NCBI RefSeq assembly: GCF_001295265.1
Contig: NZ_LJOD01000001.1
Location: forward strand, 744,001-808,000
Length of the DNA stretch: 64,000 bases
Origin: Chryseobacterium indologenes
GTDB lineage: Bacteria; Bacteroidota; Bacteroidia; Flavobacteriales; Weeksellaceae
Reading direction: 5' to 3'
Shown here: positions 25,578-34,850 of the stretch, piece after piece
Layout of the letters: every line of letters begins with the position of its first letter
Numbering within the stretch: position 1 is the stretch's first letter
The notes under the pieces: model-generated
What the model saw: only the letters and a program-made list of their open reading frames with translations
Database searches by the model: none
Told to the model about the DNA's origin: nothing
Program-made: the position numbers and the translations under genes

Positions 25578-27701
25578 ATGAAAAAATTTTATTTCGGAAT
25601 ATTAGCAATAAGTACGTGTATGCAGGCTCAGAAATTCCCCGCCCTTAAGGCCCCCGTTGCCGAAAAACAGGAACATATCAGGGAAATCCATGGTGATAAG
25701 GTAAATGATCCTTATTATTGGATGATCGATTATTTTAAGAAAGGAAAAGATTCCACAAAAGTTGTCGACTATCTGAAGGCAGAAAATACCTATTGGGAAG
25801 GGATGATGAAAGATACAGAACCCTTCAGGGAGAGCCTTTTCCAGGAAATGAAGTCCAGAATCAAAGAAAAAGATGAATCTGTACCGGTTTTCAAAAACGG
25901 ATATTACTACTATACCCGTACGGAAACAGGAAAGCAATATTACAAATACTGCCGAAAGAAAGGCAGTCTCAATGCTCCGGAAGAAATTGTTCTGGACGTA
26001 GACAAGCTTGCAGAAGGACATTCTTATTTTGCAGCCTCAGGCTTCAGCATCAGCCCGGATAATACCAAACTGCTTTACGGAGTAGATGATGTGTCCAGAA
26101 GACAGTATAAGTTATTTCTGAAGGATCTTACTACCGGAAAAACAACAGATCTCGGCATTAAAAATACCGGAGGCTATGCTGAATGGGCAAATGATAATAA
26201 AACCATTTTCTATTCTGAGAATAATCCTGTTACCCTTCTGTCTGAAAAGATCAAAAAGCATACTTTGGGAACAGATCCCAACAAAGATGTAACTGTTTAT
26301 GAGGAAAAAGACAAAACCAATTTCATATCAGTATACAAATCTAAAAACCAGAAATACATCCTGATTCATTCCGGGGCAACAACCTCTTCCGAAACTAGGT
26401 ATCTGGATGCTGATAAACCGGACGGTACCTTCAGGGTTTTCCAGCCAAGAATGAAGAACGTTCTGTATACGGTTACACCTTTGGAAGATAAATTCCTGAT
26501 CAGGACAAATAAAGATGCTCTTAATTTCAAAATCGCTGAAGCACCTTTAGACAAAACCGGAGTTGAAAACTGGAAAGACTTTATTCCGCACAGAAATGAT
26601 GTTCTGATGCAGGGCGTAAGCGCTTTTAAAAACTATCTTGTTTTCAGTGAAAGACAGAACGGTCTTACCCAGCTTATCGTTTTCGACAGAAAGACAGGTA
26701 AAAAAGAACCGTTAAAGTTTGACGAACCCGTTTACACCGCTTCAGCAGCTGAAAATCCGGAGTATAATACAGATAATTTCCGTTTCGGATATACTTCAAT
26801 GATTACACCTTCTTCCCAGTTTGAACAGGATTTGAAGACCGGAAAAAGAACTCTTCTGAAGCAACAGGAAGTTTTAGGAGGCTATAATAAAGAAAATTAT
26901 ACTACAGAAAGACTTTTCGCAACGGCAAAAGACGGAACCAGGATCCCTATTTCAATTGTGTATAAAAAAGGATATAAAAAAGATGGAACCAGTCCGTTAT
27001 TATTATATGCTTACGGATCTTACGGAAGTTCTATGGACGCATCTTTCAGCAGCACAAGACTGAGCCTTCTGGACAGAGGCTTTGCTTATGCCATTGCTCA
27101 CATCCGCGGAGGTCAGGAAATGGGAAGACAGTGGTATGAGGACGGAAAAATGATGAAAAAGAAAAATACATTTACCGATTTCATTGATGCCGGAGAATAT
27201 TTAGTCAAAGAAAAGTATACTTCCCCTAAACATCTGTACGCTCAGGGAGGAAGTGCCGGAGGTTTGCTGATGGGAGCCGTTGCCAATATGAAGCCGGATC
27301 TATGGAATGGCGTAATTTCACAGGTTCCGTTTGTAGATGTCATCAACACAATGCTTGACGAAAGTATTCCGCTTACCACTAATGAATATGACGAATGGGG
27401 AAATCCTAATAATAAGGATGCCTATTTCTATATGAAATCCTACTCTCCGTACGAAAATATAGAAAAGAAAAAATACCCTAACCTTCTGGTAACAACGGGG
27501 CTTCATGATTCGCAGGTGCAGTATTTTGAGCCGGCTAAATGGGTGGCCAAACTGAGAGATATGAAAACAGATAAAAACGTACTGATGCTGAAAACCGATA
27601 TGGAATACGGCCACGGCGGAGCCTCAGGAAGGTTTGATTATCTGAAGGATCTGGCCCTGGTATATGCCTTTATGTTTAAGCTGGAAGGAATTAATAAATA
27701 A
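25578..27701 (+). CDS. S9A prolyl oligopeptidase family protease (oligopeptidase B-like)
   Basis: The 707-residue protein has a signal peptide (1-17, MQAQ) and thus acts outside the cytoplasm. The N-terminal propeller starts with DPYYWMIDYF (about 44). The C-terminal alpha/beta-hydrolase domain has the nucleophile motif QGGSAGGLLMGA (Ser at about 558), with Asp in GLHDSQVQY (about 643) and His in YGHGGASGRFD (about 680). Length and layout match oligopeptidase B, which cleaves after basic residues. The TerB-like gene precedes it. Confidence 0.92.
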   Translation: MKKFYFGILAISTCMQAQKFPALKAPVAEKQEHIREIHGDKVNDPYYWMIDYFKKGKDSTKVVDYLKAENTYWEGMMKDTEPFRESLFQEMKSRIKEKDESVPVFKNGYYYYTRTETGKQYYKYCRKKGSLNAPEEIVLDVDKLAEGHSYFAASGFSISPDNTKLLYGVDDVSRRQYKLFLKDLTTGKTTDLGIKNTGGYAEWANDNKTIFYSENNPVTLLSEKIKKHTLGTDPNKDVTVYEEKDKTNFISVYKSKNQKYILIHSGATTSSETRYLDADKPDGTFRVFQPRMKNVLYTVTPLEDKFLIRTNKDALNFKIAEAPLDKTGVENWKDFIPHRNDVLMQGVSAFKNYLVFSERQNGLTQLIVFDRKTGKKEPLKFDEPVYTASAAENPEYNTDNFRFGYTSMITPSSQFEQDLKTGKRTLLKQQEVLGGYNKENYTTERLFATAKDGTRIPISIVYKKGYKKDGTSPLLLYAYGSYGSSMDASFSSTRLSLLDRGFAYAIAHIRGGQEMGRQWYEDGKMMKKKNTFTDFIDAGEYLVKEKYTSPKHLYAQGGSAGGLLMGAVANMKPDLWNGVISQVPFVDVINTMLDESIPLTTNEYDEWGNPNNKDAYFYMKSYSPYENIEKKKYPNLLVTTGLHDSQVQYFEPAKWVAKLRDMKTDKNVLMLKTDMEYGHGGASGRFDYLKDLALVYAFMFKLEGINK

Positions 27702-27774
27702 GAAAACTCCCCGCAGATTATGCAGATTCATAGGCGGGGAAAATATAAAAGTAAATCAATCAATATATAAATCT

Positions 27775-28533
27775 ATGAGAAGAAAAATAGTTGCAGGAAA
27801 CTGGAAAATGAACAAAAATGTAATTGATGCACAACAGTTGATGATTCAATTACTGAGCTATAAAAACAATACTGCCACCAACTGTGAGGTATGGATTGCC
27901 CCGCCTTCCTTATACCTGATGATGGCCAAGGATATTTTCGAAAAAGATGAGATAGGTGTGTTTTCCCAGGATATGAGTGCTCACGAAAGCGGTGCCTATA
28001 CCGGAGAAATTTCCGCGGATATGCTAGAATCTATTGATGCTACCGGATCTTTAATCGGGCATTCTGAAAGAAGACAATACCATGGTGAAACAGATGCCAA
28101 CTGCAACAAAAAGGTAAAGCTAGCTCTTGATAAAGGACTGATCCCTGTTTACTGTAACGGAGAAACCCTGGAGCAGAGAAAAGCAGGCCAGCACTTTGAT
28201 GTCGTAAAAAGCCAGACTGAAGAAGCTCTTTTCACACTTTCTGCTGACGAGATCAAAAAAGTAGTCATTGCTTACGAACCGGTTTGGGCAATCGGAACCG
28301 GAGAAACCGCTACACCGGAGCAGGCACAGGAGATTCATGCACACATCAGAGGAATCATTGCTGCAAAATACGGTCAGGAAGTTGCTGATGAGGTTTCTAT
28401 CCTTTACGGAGGTTCTGTAAAACCGGATAATGCTAAAGAGATCTTCTCCCAGCCGGATATTGATGGAGGACTGATTGGAGGAGCCGCTTTGAAATTAGAG
28501 GATTTCTCTAAAATTATCGAAGCTTTTAATTAA
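27775..28533 (+). CDS. tpiA: Triose-phosphate isomerase
   Basis: The ATG at 27775 begins MRRKIVAGNWKMNKN, the usual N-terminus; the longer frame from 27664 overlaps the protease gene and is rejected. The 252-residue enzyme interconverts dihydroxyacetone phosphate and glyceraldehyde 3-phosphate. Active-site residues are present: Lys in GNWKMNK, His in GHSERRQYHGE, Glu in VIAYEPVWAIGTG, and the phosphate-binding loop GGSVKP. An ordinary glycolytic gene. Confidence 0.97.
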   Translation: MRRKIVAGNWKMNKNVIDAQQLMIQLLSYKNNTATNCEVWIAPPSLYLMMAKDIFEKDEIGVFSQDMSAHESGAYTGEISADMLESIDATGSLIGHSERRQYHGETDANCNKKVKLALDKGLIPVYCNGETLEQRKAGQHFDVVKSQTEEALFTLSADEIKKVVIAYEPVWAIGTGETATPEQAQEIHAHIRGIIAAKYGQEVADEVSILYGGSVKPDNAKEIFSQPDIDGGLIGGAALKLEDFSKIIEAFN

Positions 28534-28618
28534 TATTGAAAAAAGGATTGGCCTAAAGCCAATGGAATTTATTATAAAAGCTGTTTAAACTTTTTATTAA
28601 GCCACAAAAGATTGAGAT

Positions 28619-28700
28619 GCTTTATTTAAAGTTGATCATTACTCTGAAAAAAGAGAACATATAAGCCTTTAAAAATCTTTGATTTTTATTCTTTTGAGAG
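28619..28700 (-). repeat. Dispersed intergenic repeat, copy B (inverted)
   Basis: The reverse complement of this stretch matches 15651-15732 at all but about seven of 82 positions. It lies between tpiA and the convergent phytase-like gene, in a 302-base gap that otherwise holds only a bidirectional terminator. Confidence 0.8.
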
Positions 28701-28787
28701 CGTTTATAGTATCATAACATCTGTGTAATTTGTGTGATCTGTGGGAAATAATATGAATTCTGTTAAGGCTAACCTACTATAGAAACA

Positions 28788-28818
28788 AAAACGGCGGAAT
28801 CTTCGATTCCGCCGTTTT
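28788..28818. terminator. Bidirectional terminator between tpiA and the phytase-like gene
   Basis: A 14-bp perfect stem (AAAACGGCGGAATC and its complement) with loop TTC carries A-rich sequence on one side and T-rich sequence on the other. It serves both convergent genes. Confidence 0.85.
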
Positions 28819-28835
28819 CTTTTAAAAAAATCTAA

Positions 28836-30098
28836 TTATTGAATATCGACTACATACATAGTTCCTTTATCTGTTTTTCCGGTTTTAGGAAGGATTTTTG
28901 CTTTGGGATTCCCGTTTCCGTCATCCAGGATTCCAAAGTCATCATCATTGAAAACAGCCAGTTTGTTATTTCCCAGATAAACAATTCCTTCAAATTTATC
29001 ATGTTCATATCCCAGTTTGGCAACCAGGTCTACGGCTAATGTTTTCGATACCGGTTTTATTCCGGCAGCGGTAATTTCATTCCACGTACACTGTTCCAGT
29101 GCCTTGTTATTGATTTTCATTCCATCCACAGCCGCAACATCAGATCCGGTTACATCAGAAGCATCTGTCAGACTGATCCTGTATACTTTTTTCATTCCAC
29201 CCTGCGATCCGAAATTTCCGTCTCTTTCGATCACCAGGAATTCTGTATTGCTGATTGCTGTGATGTCACATACAGAATCTGAAGCTCCGCCGTCCTGTTT
29301 ATATAAAAATTGTTTTGTTTTCCCTGTGGCAATATCGAAGGTTACAATTCTCGTTAACGTAGTATTGGTAGCCAGAGCTTTGGTCGGAACATGCATCATA
29401 GACTGAATGGTTCCTACCAGTGTTTTTCCGTCTGGCGTAATGCATAATCCCTCCATTCCTCTGTTCGCTCTCCTTTTAGCAAGAACGGCAGGCAGCTTTC
29501 TCGGTCCCGTATTGACGCCTATCGGGCTTATCCTCTCCATTTCTACCCCTTCTGCGCTGTAATGTACAATATGCGGACCATATTCATCAGATACCCAGAA
29601 GGTACCATCCGCAGCAGCTACAATACTCTCACTGTCTAAACCGTAATTATCCGTTCCTAAAACATTTCCGTTTACGTCGTAAGCGGTTTCGCCTGTACTT
29701 CCCATTCCTGCGGGATTTGGAAGTCCCGTAATCGGCTGGCCGGACGGGTTTTTCAGTTTAATATATTTAATGACTTCAATATTTCCGTCAGCATTGATCT
29801 TAAAATGCATGATAGTTGGTGTAAAATCCGGAGCCGGAAACTTTTTCCCGTTCAGATAATCGGTATTCGGACCGCGGTCTGTAATCACATAAAACTCACC
29901 TTTTCTGCTTGGGTGGGCGGCTGCTCCTGAACCGAAACCTCCGTTAATCACATCCACACCATTTACAGTTGCCAGTTTAGAAAAAGGAAGTTCCTGAGGA
30001 AGTCCGGAATAATTAATATCCTGGCTACCTATATTCTCATCATCTTTACAGGATACAAGAACCATAAGTACCAATGCAGGGATCAGCAGTTTTTTCAT
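28836..30098 (-). CDS. Phytase-like esterase lipoprotein
   Basis: The start at 30098 gives a lipoprotein signal (MKKLLIPALVLMVLVSCKDD). The frame continues ten codons upstream without a good start context. The 420-residue product resembles the 'esterase-like activity of phytase' beta-propeller family: FYVITDRGPNTDYLNGKKFP (about 65-85), GLDSESIVAAADGTFWVSDE YGPH (about 153-175) and RANRGMEGLCITPDGKTL (about 208). These are probably envelope phosphoesterases; substrate unknown. It could share a phosphate-scavenging role with the PhoX-like gene 12 kb away. Confidence 0.75.
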   Translation of the reverse strand: MKKLLIPALVLMVLVSCKDDENIGSQDINYSGLPQELPFSKLATVNGVDVINGGFGSGAAAHPSRKGEFYVITDRGPNTDYLNGKKFPAPDFTPTIMHFKINADGNIEVIKYIKLKNPSGQPITGLPNPAGMGSTGETAYDVNGNVLGTDNYGLDSESIVAAADGTFWVSDEYGPHIVHYSAEGVEMERISPIGVNTGPRKLPAVLAKRRANRGMEGLCITPDGKTLVGTIQSMMHVPTKALATNTTLTRIVTFDIATGKTKQFLYKQDGGASDSVCDITAISNTEFLVIERDGNFGSQGGMKKVYRISLTDASDVTGSDVAAVDGMKINNKALEQCTWNEITAAGIKPVSKTLAVDLVAKLGYEHDKFEGIVYLGNNKLAVFNDDDFGILDDGNGNPKAKILPKTGKTDKGTMYVVDIQ

Positions 30099-30344
30099 GT
30101 TTACTTTTATGGCAGCGAAAATAGACATTGATTGTAAATTGATCTTAAATGCAAGAATAAATATACTTTAACAATGAAGGGTTTAAGGTTAATTAATTTT
30201 AAACAGGAAAAATATCAGAATAAACTCCAATATCGCCAATTCTTTACTGAATTAAAAAATCTATCAAACAAAAAACACCCAATCTATTAAACAAAATGTA
30301 AAAAGGAAGAATAATTCACAAAACAGCCTCAAAAATTTACATCC

Positions 30345-30352
30345 TATATTTG
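30345..30352 (+). promoter_or_regulatory. Promoter upstream of the cobalamin riboswitch
   Basis: TATATTTG matches TAnnTTTG exactly. A transcript starting about six bases later would begin right at the 5' edge of the aptamer. Confidence 0.65.
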
Positions 30353-30357
30353 CAGTG

Positions 30358-30540
30358 GTTTAAGGCTGAACCATTGTTCATTAAAAGGGAACCAAGTGAG
30401 AAGAATATTCAAATCTTGGGCTGTACCCGCAACTGTAAGCTGTTTAAACAGGAATACACTGTGCCACTGGATCAAAATCCGGGAAGGCGTATTCCTGATG
30501 CAAGCCAGGAGACCTGCCTTAACTGTATTCATCAGGAACA
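30358..30540 (+). ncRNA. Cobalamin riboswitch
   Basis: The conserved elements of the B12 aptamer occur in the right order and spacing. They are AAAGGGAA at 30384, GGCTGTACCCGCAACTGTAA at 30419-30438, TGCCACTGG at 30472, GGGAAGGCG at 30481 and the B12 box GCCAGGAGACCTGCC at 30504-30518. It directly precedes the T9SS-secreted repeat protein, with about 70 bases between aptamer and start codon for the expression platform. Binding of adenosyl- or other cobalamins would be expected to repress that gene. Confidence 0.93.
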
Positions 30541-30612
30541 TAGGATTTGAAGTTATTCATTTCTTTTTTCTGAAGGAAAGTTTCGGGAATAAAACTTTAA
30601 TTTAATTATATC

Positions 30613-31737
30613 ATGAAAAAAATCTACTTTTTTTTCCTGCTGCTGTGCATGCAGCTCCTGTCAGCCCAGTTCACTGAAAACGACATTAAATTCTGGGTAG
30701 GAACCGGTTCTAAAAAAGCCTACTTTATTGCTGACTTCAATGATGATGACAATCCTTCCTCCTATGCCTGGGGTTACCGTTTTGACTCGGACAACCTGAC
30801 CATGGAAGATCTCATTGTAGCTATTGCCGCAGCAGAACCTAAAATGGAAGTGGAGATTCCATCAGGATTCCTTTTCAGCTTAAATTATAACCACCACACT
30901 CCAAGTCCAGATGATTACTGGTCTACATGGTCCGGTACATCTGCTGAAAATATGACACTCAATAACGGCGTGAGCGGAGATCCGCTCGTAAACGGAAAAT
31001 GGTACGGAGCCTCTTTTGGTTATGGATTTACCAATAATACTCCTCCACTTTCCCATCCGTCACCTCCGGTTCCAGCTTACAGTTCGTCATGGTATACTGC
31101 ATCACAGATCACCAACTGGATTGGTACAGGAAGCAATTCAAGTCTTGTAATTATTGATTTCGGAACCACCGGTTCAAACGGCTCTGCCCATTCTTTTGTC
31201 TTCGGAATCAGATACAACGGAACTATTACTGCTGAACAGGCTCTTCAGCTGATCCAGGCGCAGACATCTTATTTCAATTTCACTTCCACAGGAGGACAGA
31301 TCACTTCCCTTTCTTTAAACAGCCATACAGGAACACCAGCAGGAACAAGTGCATGGAAACTTTTCAAAGGGAAAGATCTTTCAGGCTGGAGAGGTCAGTC
31401 CTCTTTATCACAAACCCAACTGAGCGATAATGAATGGTTAGGTTTAAGCTTCGGACAAAGATTACCATTTACCCCTACCGAAGCGTCACAGGAAGTTTTA
31501 GGTGTTTCTGATGTTCAGAAGAAAATATTCAGAATTTATCCGAATCCGGCAAGTGACTTTATTCAGATAGAAACAGCTGATGATGTAAAAGAAGTCAATA
31601 TCTATACGGTTTCCGGACAGAGAGTATTGGTTTCCCAGGCTTCAAAAATAAATATTCAGTCTTTATCAGCCGGTATTTATCTGGTGGAGATTAAAACCTC
31701 AAAAAATACATCGGTTCATAAGCTTATTAAAAAATAA
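30613..31737 (+). CDS. T9SS-secreted two-repeat protein under B12 riboswitch control
   Basis: The 374-residue protein has a signal peptide (1-19, ending LLSAQ) and a type A T9SS sorting domain at the C-terminus (about 308-374: IYPNPASDF ... LSAGIYLVEI). It is therefore exported to the surface or released. Between them lie two related modules, about 22-145 and 162-285. Both have the pattern W-[VI]-GTGS, a DF strand, YAWGYRF or FVFGIRY, and end in WYGASFGYGF or WLGLSFGQR. I do not recognise a named domain with certainty. Because its only visible control is a cobalamin riboswitch, a corrinoid-binding or corrinoid-acquisition role is inferred. Confidence 0.8.
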   Translation: MKKIYFFFLLLCMQLLSAQFTENDIKFWVGTGSKKAYFIADFNDDDNPSSYAWGYRFDSDNLTMEDLIVAIAAAEPKMEVEIPSGFLFSLNYNHHTPSPDDYWSTWSGTSAENMTLNNGVSGDPLVNGKWYGASFGYGFTNNTPPLSHPSPPVPAYSSSWYTASQITNWIGTGSNSSLVIIDFGTTGSNGSAHSFVFGIRYNGTITAEQALQLIQAQTSYFNFTSTGGQITSLSLNSHTGTPAGTSAWKLFKGKDLSGWRGQSSLSQTQLSDNEWLGLSFGQRLPFTPTEASQEVLGVSDVQKKIFRIYPNPASDFIQIETADDVKEVNIYTVSGQRVLVSQASKINIQSLSAGIYLVEIKTSKNTSVHKLIKK

Positions 31738-31814
31738 CGTATATGAGTTCGCATAATAAAAACCTAACAGGTCTGAAAAACAGCACAAAGCTTTAATATT
31801 CAACATTATAAACA

Positions 31815-31843
31815 AAAAAAACGCACCAAATTGGTGCGTTTTT
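31815..31843. terminator. Bidirectional terminator
   Basis: The stem ACGCACCAA / TTGGTGCGT, with an A run on the left and a T run on the right, separates the secreted-protein gene from convergent clpP. Confidence 0.85.
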
Positions 31844-31863
31844 CATTCATCCTTAAGGAAAAA

Positions 31864-32550
31864 TTATTTTTTCTCTGTAGATCTCTGTAAAACCTCGTCT
31901 ACCATTCCGTAGCCTTTAGCTTCTTCAGAGGTCATCCAGTAATCTCTGTCAGAAGATTTCTCTACCCATTCGTAAGTCTGCCCTGAGTGGTGACCGATAA
32001 TTTCATAAAGTTCCTGCTTCAATTTCAGCATTTCTCTAAGGTTGATCTCCATATCGGAAGCCACTCCCTGAGCACCTCCTGAAGGCTGGTGAATCATTAC
32101 TCTTGAATGTTTAAGCGCAGAACGTTTTCCTTTCTCTCCTGCAACCAGAAGAACAGCTCCCATTGAAGCAGCCATTCCGGTACAGATTGTTGCCACGTCC
32201 GGCTTAATGATCTGCATGGTATCGTAAATTCCTAACCCTGCATACACGCTTCCGCCCGGCGAGTTGATATAAATCTGGATATCTTTTGAAGGATCTGCAC
32301 TTTCAAGGAATAAAAGCTGTGCTGTCACGATGTTGGCCACCTGGTCATCAATTCCTGTTCCCAGGAAAATGATTCTGTCCATCATCAGACGCGAGAAAAC
32401 GTCCATCTGGGCAACGTTTAATCTTCTTTCTTCCATGATGTAAGGTGTAAGATTGGTTGGACCATACATTCCCATATACTGATCGGTAACCAGACCGTTA
32501 TTTCCTAAATGTTTTACAGAGAAATCTCTGAATTCTTTTTTAATGTCCAT
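31864..32550 (-). CDS. clpP: ATP-dependent Clp protease proteolytic subunit
   Basis: The 228-residue serine protease subunit forms the proteolytic chamber for ClpX/ClpA-type unfoldases. The catalytic triad is visible: Ser in GMAASMGAVLL (about 128), His in MIHQPSGGAQG (about 153) and Asp in SSDRDYWMTSEEA (about 202). The N-terminus MDIKKEFRDFSVKH is somewhat long for ClpP but typical of Flavobacteriia. It is 106 bases downstream of dnaG on the same strand. Confidence 0.96.
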   Translation of the reverse strand: MDIKKEFRDFSVKHLGNNGLVTDQYMGMYGPTNLTPYIMEERRLNVAQMDVFSRLMMDRIIFLGTGIDDQVANIVTAQLLFLESADPSKDIQIYINSPGGSVYAGLGIYDTMQIIKPDVATICTGMAASMGAVLLVAGEKGKRSALKHSRVMIHQPSGGAQGVASDMEINLREMLKLKQELYEIIGHHSGQTYEWVEKSSDRDYWMTSEEAKGYGMVDEVLQRSTEKK

Positions 32551-32656
32551 ATTTCTATTATGTATTATTATACTATTTTTTCAAAGTTTAAATTACAACT
32601 TTTATTCCTAAAATTTTATAGGACTTTTTGTCACAGAATATCTGTTTTAAGTTCTC

Positions 32657-34639
32657 CTATTTTTTCCGGTTCCCGTAAATTCCTTTGATCGGAGAATATT
32701 CTATAATTTCACTTAGCTTCATCGAAGCCTGTTTCAGCAAAGTGATTTTTTTGATGAGTTCAAAATATTTTGTTTCATCTGTACTGCTGAACTGATCGAG
32801 TTCTTTCGCCGTCTCCTTTATTAAATAATCAATGTACCTGTATTTATGGAGCAGGACATCGCCTCTTACCTGATCAGCAATTTTATCGCCGTAGTTGGGA
32901 GGATAAATATTTCTGGATGCCCAGTTTTCAAGATCATCCAAAGGCATCAACGCATCTACTACTTTAGAGGTGATTTCCTCATCCATAAAGGAAACAAAAA
33001 AGTTTCCGCTTCTCAGTTCATCTTTCTGAATGCCTTCTTTTACTTCATTGATGATGACTTCATTGCTTTTTACCAGAAATTCATACTGTTCGTCTTCAAA
33101 ATGATGAAGAATTTCTTCAATTACCGTGATCTGGTATTCTTCGTTTTTTTCGTTTCTCCTTTTTAAAACAATATCACCAAACATCAGCATATGATCCACA
33201 AGCTTATTTTCCATAAACAGAACATCAAAAAGGAAAGGATCACCTCTTTCCTCATCCAGAGGTACGATCTCCATTTTGGGAACGGCCTTTTCTTTCTGCT
33301 GTTGGGCGTGCTGGGTCTGATTCTGGGAAATCTGTTTCTGTACATCCAATTCGTTGAACAGGCTCTGTTCTGATAATCCGAATTTATTGGAAACCTCTTT
33401 CAGATAGACCTCTCTTTTCAGGGCATTTTGTACAAAGGAAACTGATTTTACAATATTCCGGATGGCCTCCGCTTTTTTAATAGGATCATTTCCTGCATCT
33501 TTCAGCAGGATCTCAGCTTTAAAATCGATAAAATCCATCGCTTCGTTTTCGATGAACTTTTCAACATATTCCTGCGGATGCTTTCTGGCAAATGAATCCG
33601 GGTCATCTCCTTCCGGAAACAGCAGCACTCTGATATTCATTCCTTCCGTCAGCAACATGTCAATACTTCGGAAACTGGCTTTAATCCCGGCATTATCACC
33701 ATCGAAAAGAATCGTTACATTTTCCGTAAGCCTTTTGATGAGCTTGATCTGCTCAGTCGTCAGGGAGGTTCCCGAGCTTGCTACGACGTTCTCTATTCCG
33801 GACATATGCAGCGAGATCACATCCATATATCCTTCCACCAGAAGGCAGACATTCTTCCTTGAAATAGCCTGCTTACTCTGGTTCAGACCGTAAAGGACAT
33901 TAGATTTGTGGTAAATCTCAGTTTCCGGTGAGTTAAGGTATTTGGCGGTTTTAACATTATTTTTTAAAATCCTCGCTCCAAATCCCAATACCCTTCCTGA
34001 AAAACTGTGAATCGGGAAAATAACCCTCTCCCGGAAACGGTCCACTCCCGCAGGCGTATTTTCCGGGAAAATAGAAAGTCCGGATTTTTCAAGAATTTCT
34101 TTAGTATATCCTTTTTCCAACGCATAAGCGGTAAAAGCATTTTTCTTTTCCGGGGAATATCCCAGCTGGAATTTCCGGATCGTATCATCTTTCAATTCGC
34201 GTTCCCTGAAATAGGACAAACCGATACTTTTCCCTTCCTCAGAATCCCAGAGTGTATCCTGAAAATAAGCATTGGCTACTTCATGAATCTTATAGAGCTG
34301 GTCCCTTTCTGACTGAGCATTCTTAGCTTCTTCAGAAAATTCACGCTGATCTTCTTCAATCTCAATCCCGTATTTTTTTGCTGCATGGCGAAGCGCTTCA
34401 GGATAAGTAAAATTTTCGATCTCCATCAGGAAAGAAATGGCTGTTCCTCCTTTTCCTGTGGAAAAATCTTTCCAGATCTGCTTACTGGCAGAAACTACAA
34501 AGCTGGGGGTCTTTTCATCGTGAAAAGGACTAAGCCCTTTGAAGTTAGACCCGGCTCTCTTCAACTGTACATACTCTCCTACTATTTCTTCTACCCGTAT
34601 CGTTGAGAAAATTTTATCTATGGTCTGTTTGGAAATCAT
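32657..34639 (-). CDS. dnaG: DNA primase
   Basis: The 660-residue primase makes RNA primers for replication. The N-terminal CHC2-type domain is present (about 30-95), but the zinc-binding cysteines are replaced: SPFHDEKTPSF instead of CPFH, and WKDFSTGKGG instead of the usual CFGCGKGG. The TOPRIM catalytic core follows (about 250-345), with LLVEGYMDVISLH, SSGTSLT and ILFDGDNAG. The C-terminal part is the helicase-binding region. From memory other flavobacterial primases also lack these cysteines, so this is likely a lineage trait, not damage. Confidence 0.95.
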   Translation of the reverse strand: MISKQTIDKIFSTIRVEEIVGEYVQLKRAGSNFKGLSPFHDEKTPSFVVSASKQIWKDFSTGKGGTAISFLMEIENFTYPEALRHAAKKYGIEIEEDQREFSEEAKNAQSERDQLYKIHEVANAYFQDTLWDSEEGKSIGLSYFRERELKDDTIRKFQLGYSPEKKNAFTAYALEKGYTKEILEKSGLSIFPENTPAGVDRFRERVIFPIHSFSGRVLGFGARILKNNVKTAKYLNSPETEIYHKSNVLYGLNQSKQAISRKNVCLLVEGYMDVISLHMSGIENVVASSGTSLTTEQIKLIKRLTENVTILFDGDNAGIKASFRSIDMLLTEGMNIRVLLFPEGDDPDSFARKHPQEYVEKFIENEAMDFIDFKAEILLKDAGNDPIKKAEAIRNIVKSVSFVQNALKREVYLKEVSNKFGLSEQSLFNELDVQKQISQNQTQHAQQQKEKAVPKMEIVPLDEERGDPFLFDVLFMENKLVDHMLMFGDIVLKRRNEKNEEYQITVIEEILHHFEDEQYEFLVKSNEVIINEVKEGIQKDELRSGNFFVSFMDEEITSKVVDALMPLDDLENWASRNIYPPNYGDKIADQVRGDVLLHKYRYIDYLIKETAKELDQFSSTDETKYFELIKKITLLKQASMKLSEIIEYSPIKGIYGNRKK

Positions 34640-34779
34640 AGTGTAAAATTAAATATTTAGTTTGAAGAAAAAAAACTTCCAAAAAAAGTAAAACGGGATA
34701 ACAAAACGACAAACGGATCAAAAGTAATTGGTGTCTTTTTCATAGGGAAAGCCGGTATGAAGTATTTTCAGGCCTGTTT

Positions 34780-34810
34780 TTGTTTTGCTGGTAATTTAGA
34801 ATTAAATTTG
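34780..34810 (+). promoter_or_regulatory. Promoter of tsaE (TTG at -33, TAAATTTG at -7)
   Basis: TTG at 34780-34782 and TAAATTTG at 34803-34810 are separated by 20 bases, matching the Bacteroidetes consensus. They lie 40 bases before the tsaE start. Confidence 0.65.
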
Positions 34811-34850
34811 CCGTGTCGGGTTAACCTGTATTTTAAAATTTAAATCCATC

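Noticed and set aside
27664..27774. Longer start for tpiA
   Set aside because: It would overlap the protease gene by 38 bases and add 37 residues not found in triose-phosphate isomerases.
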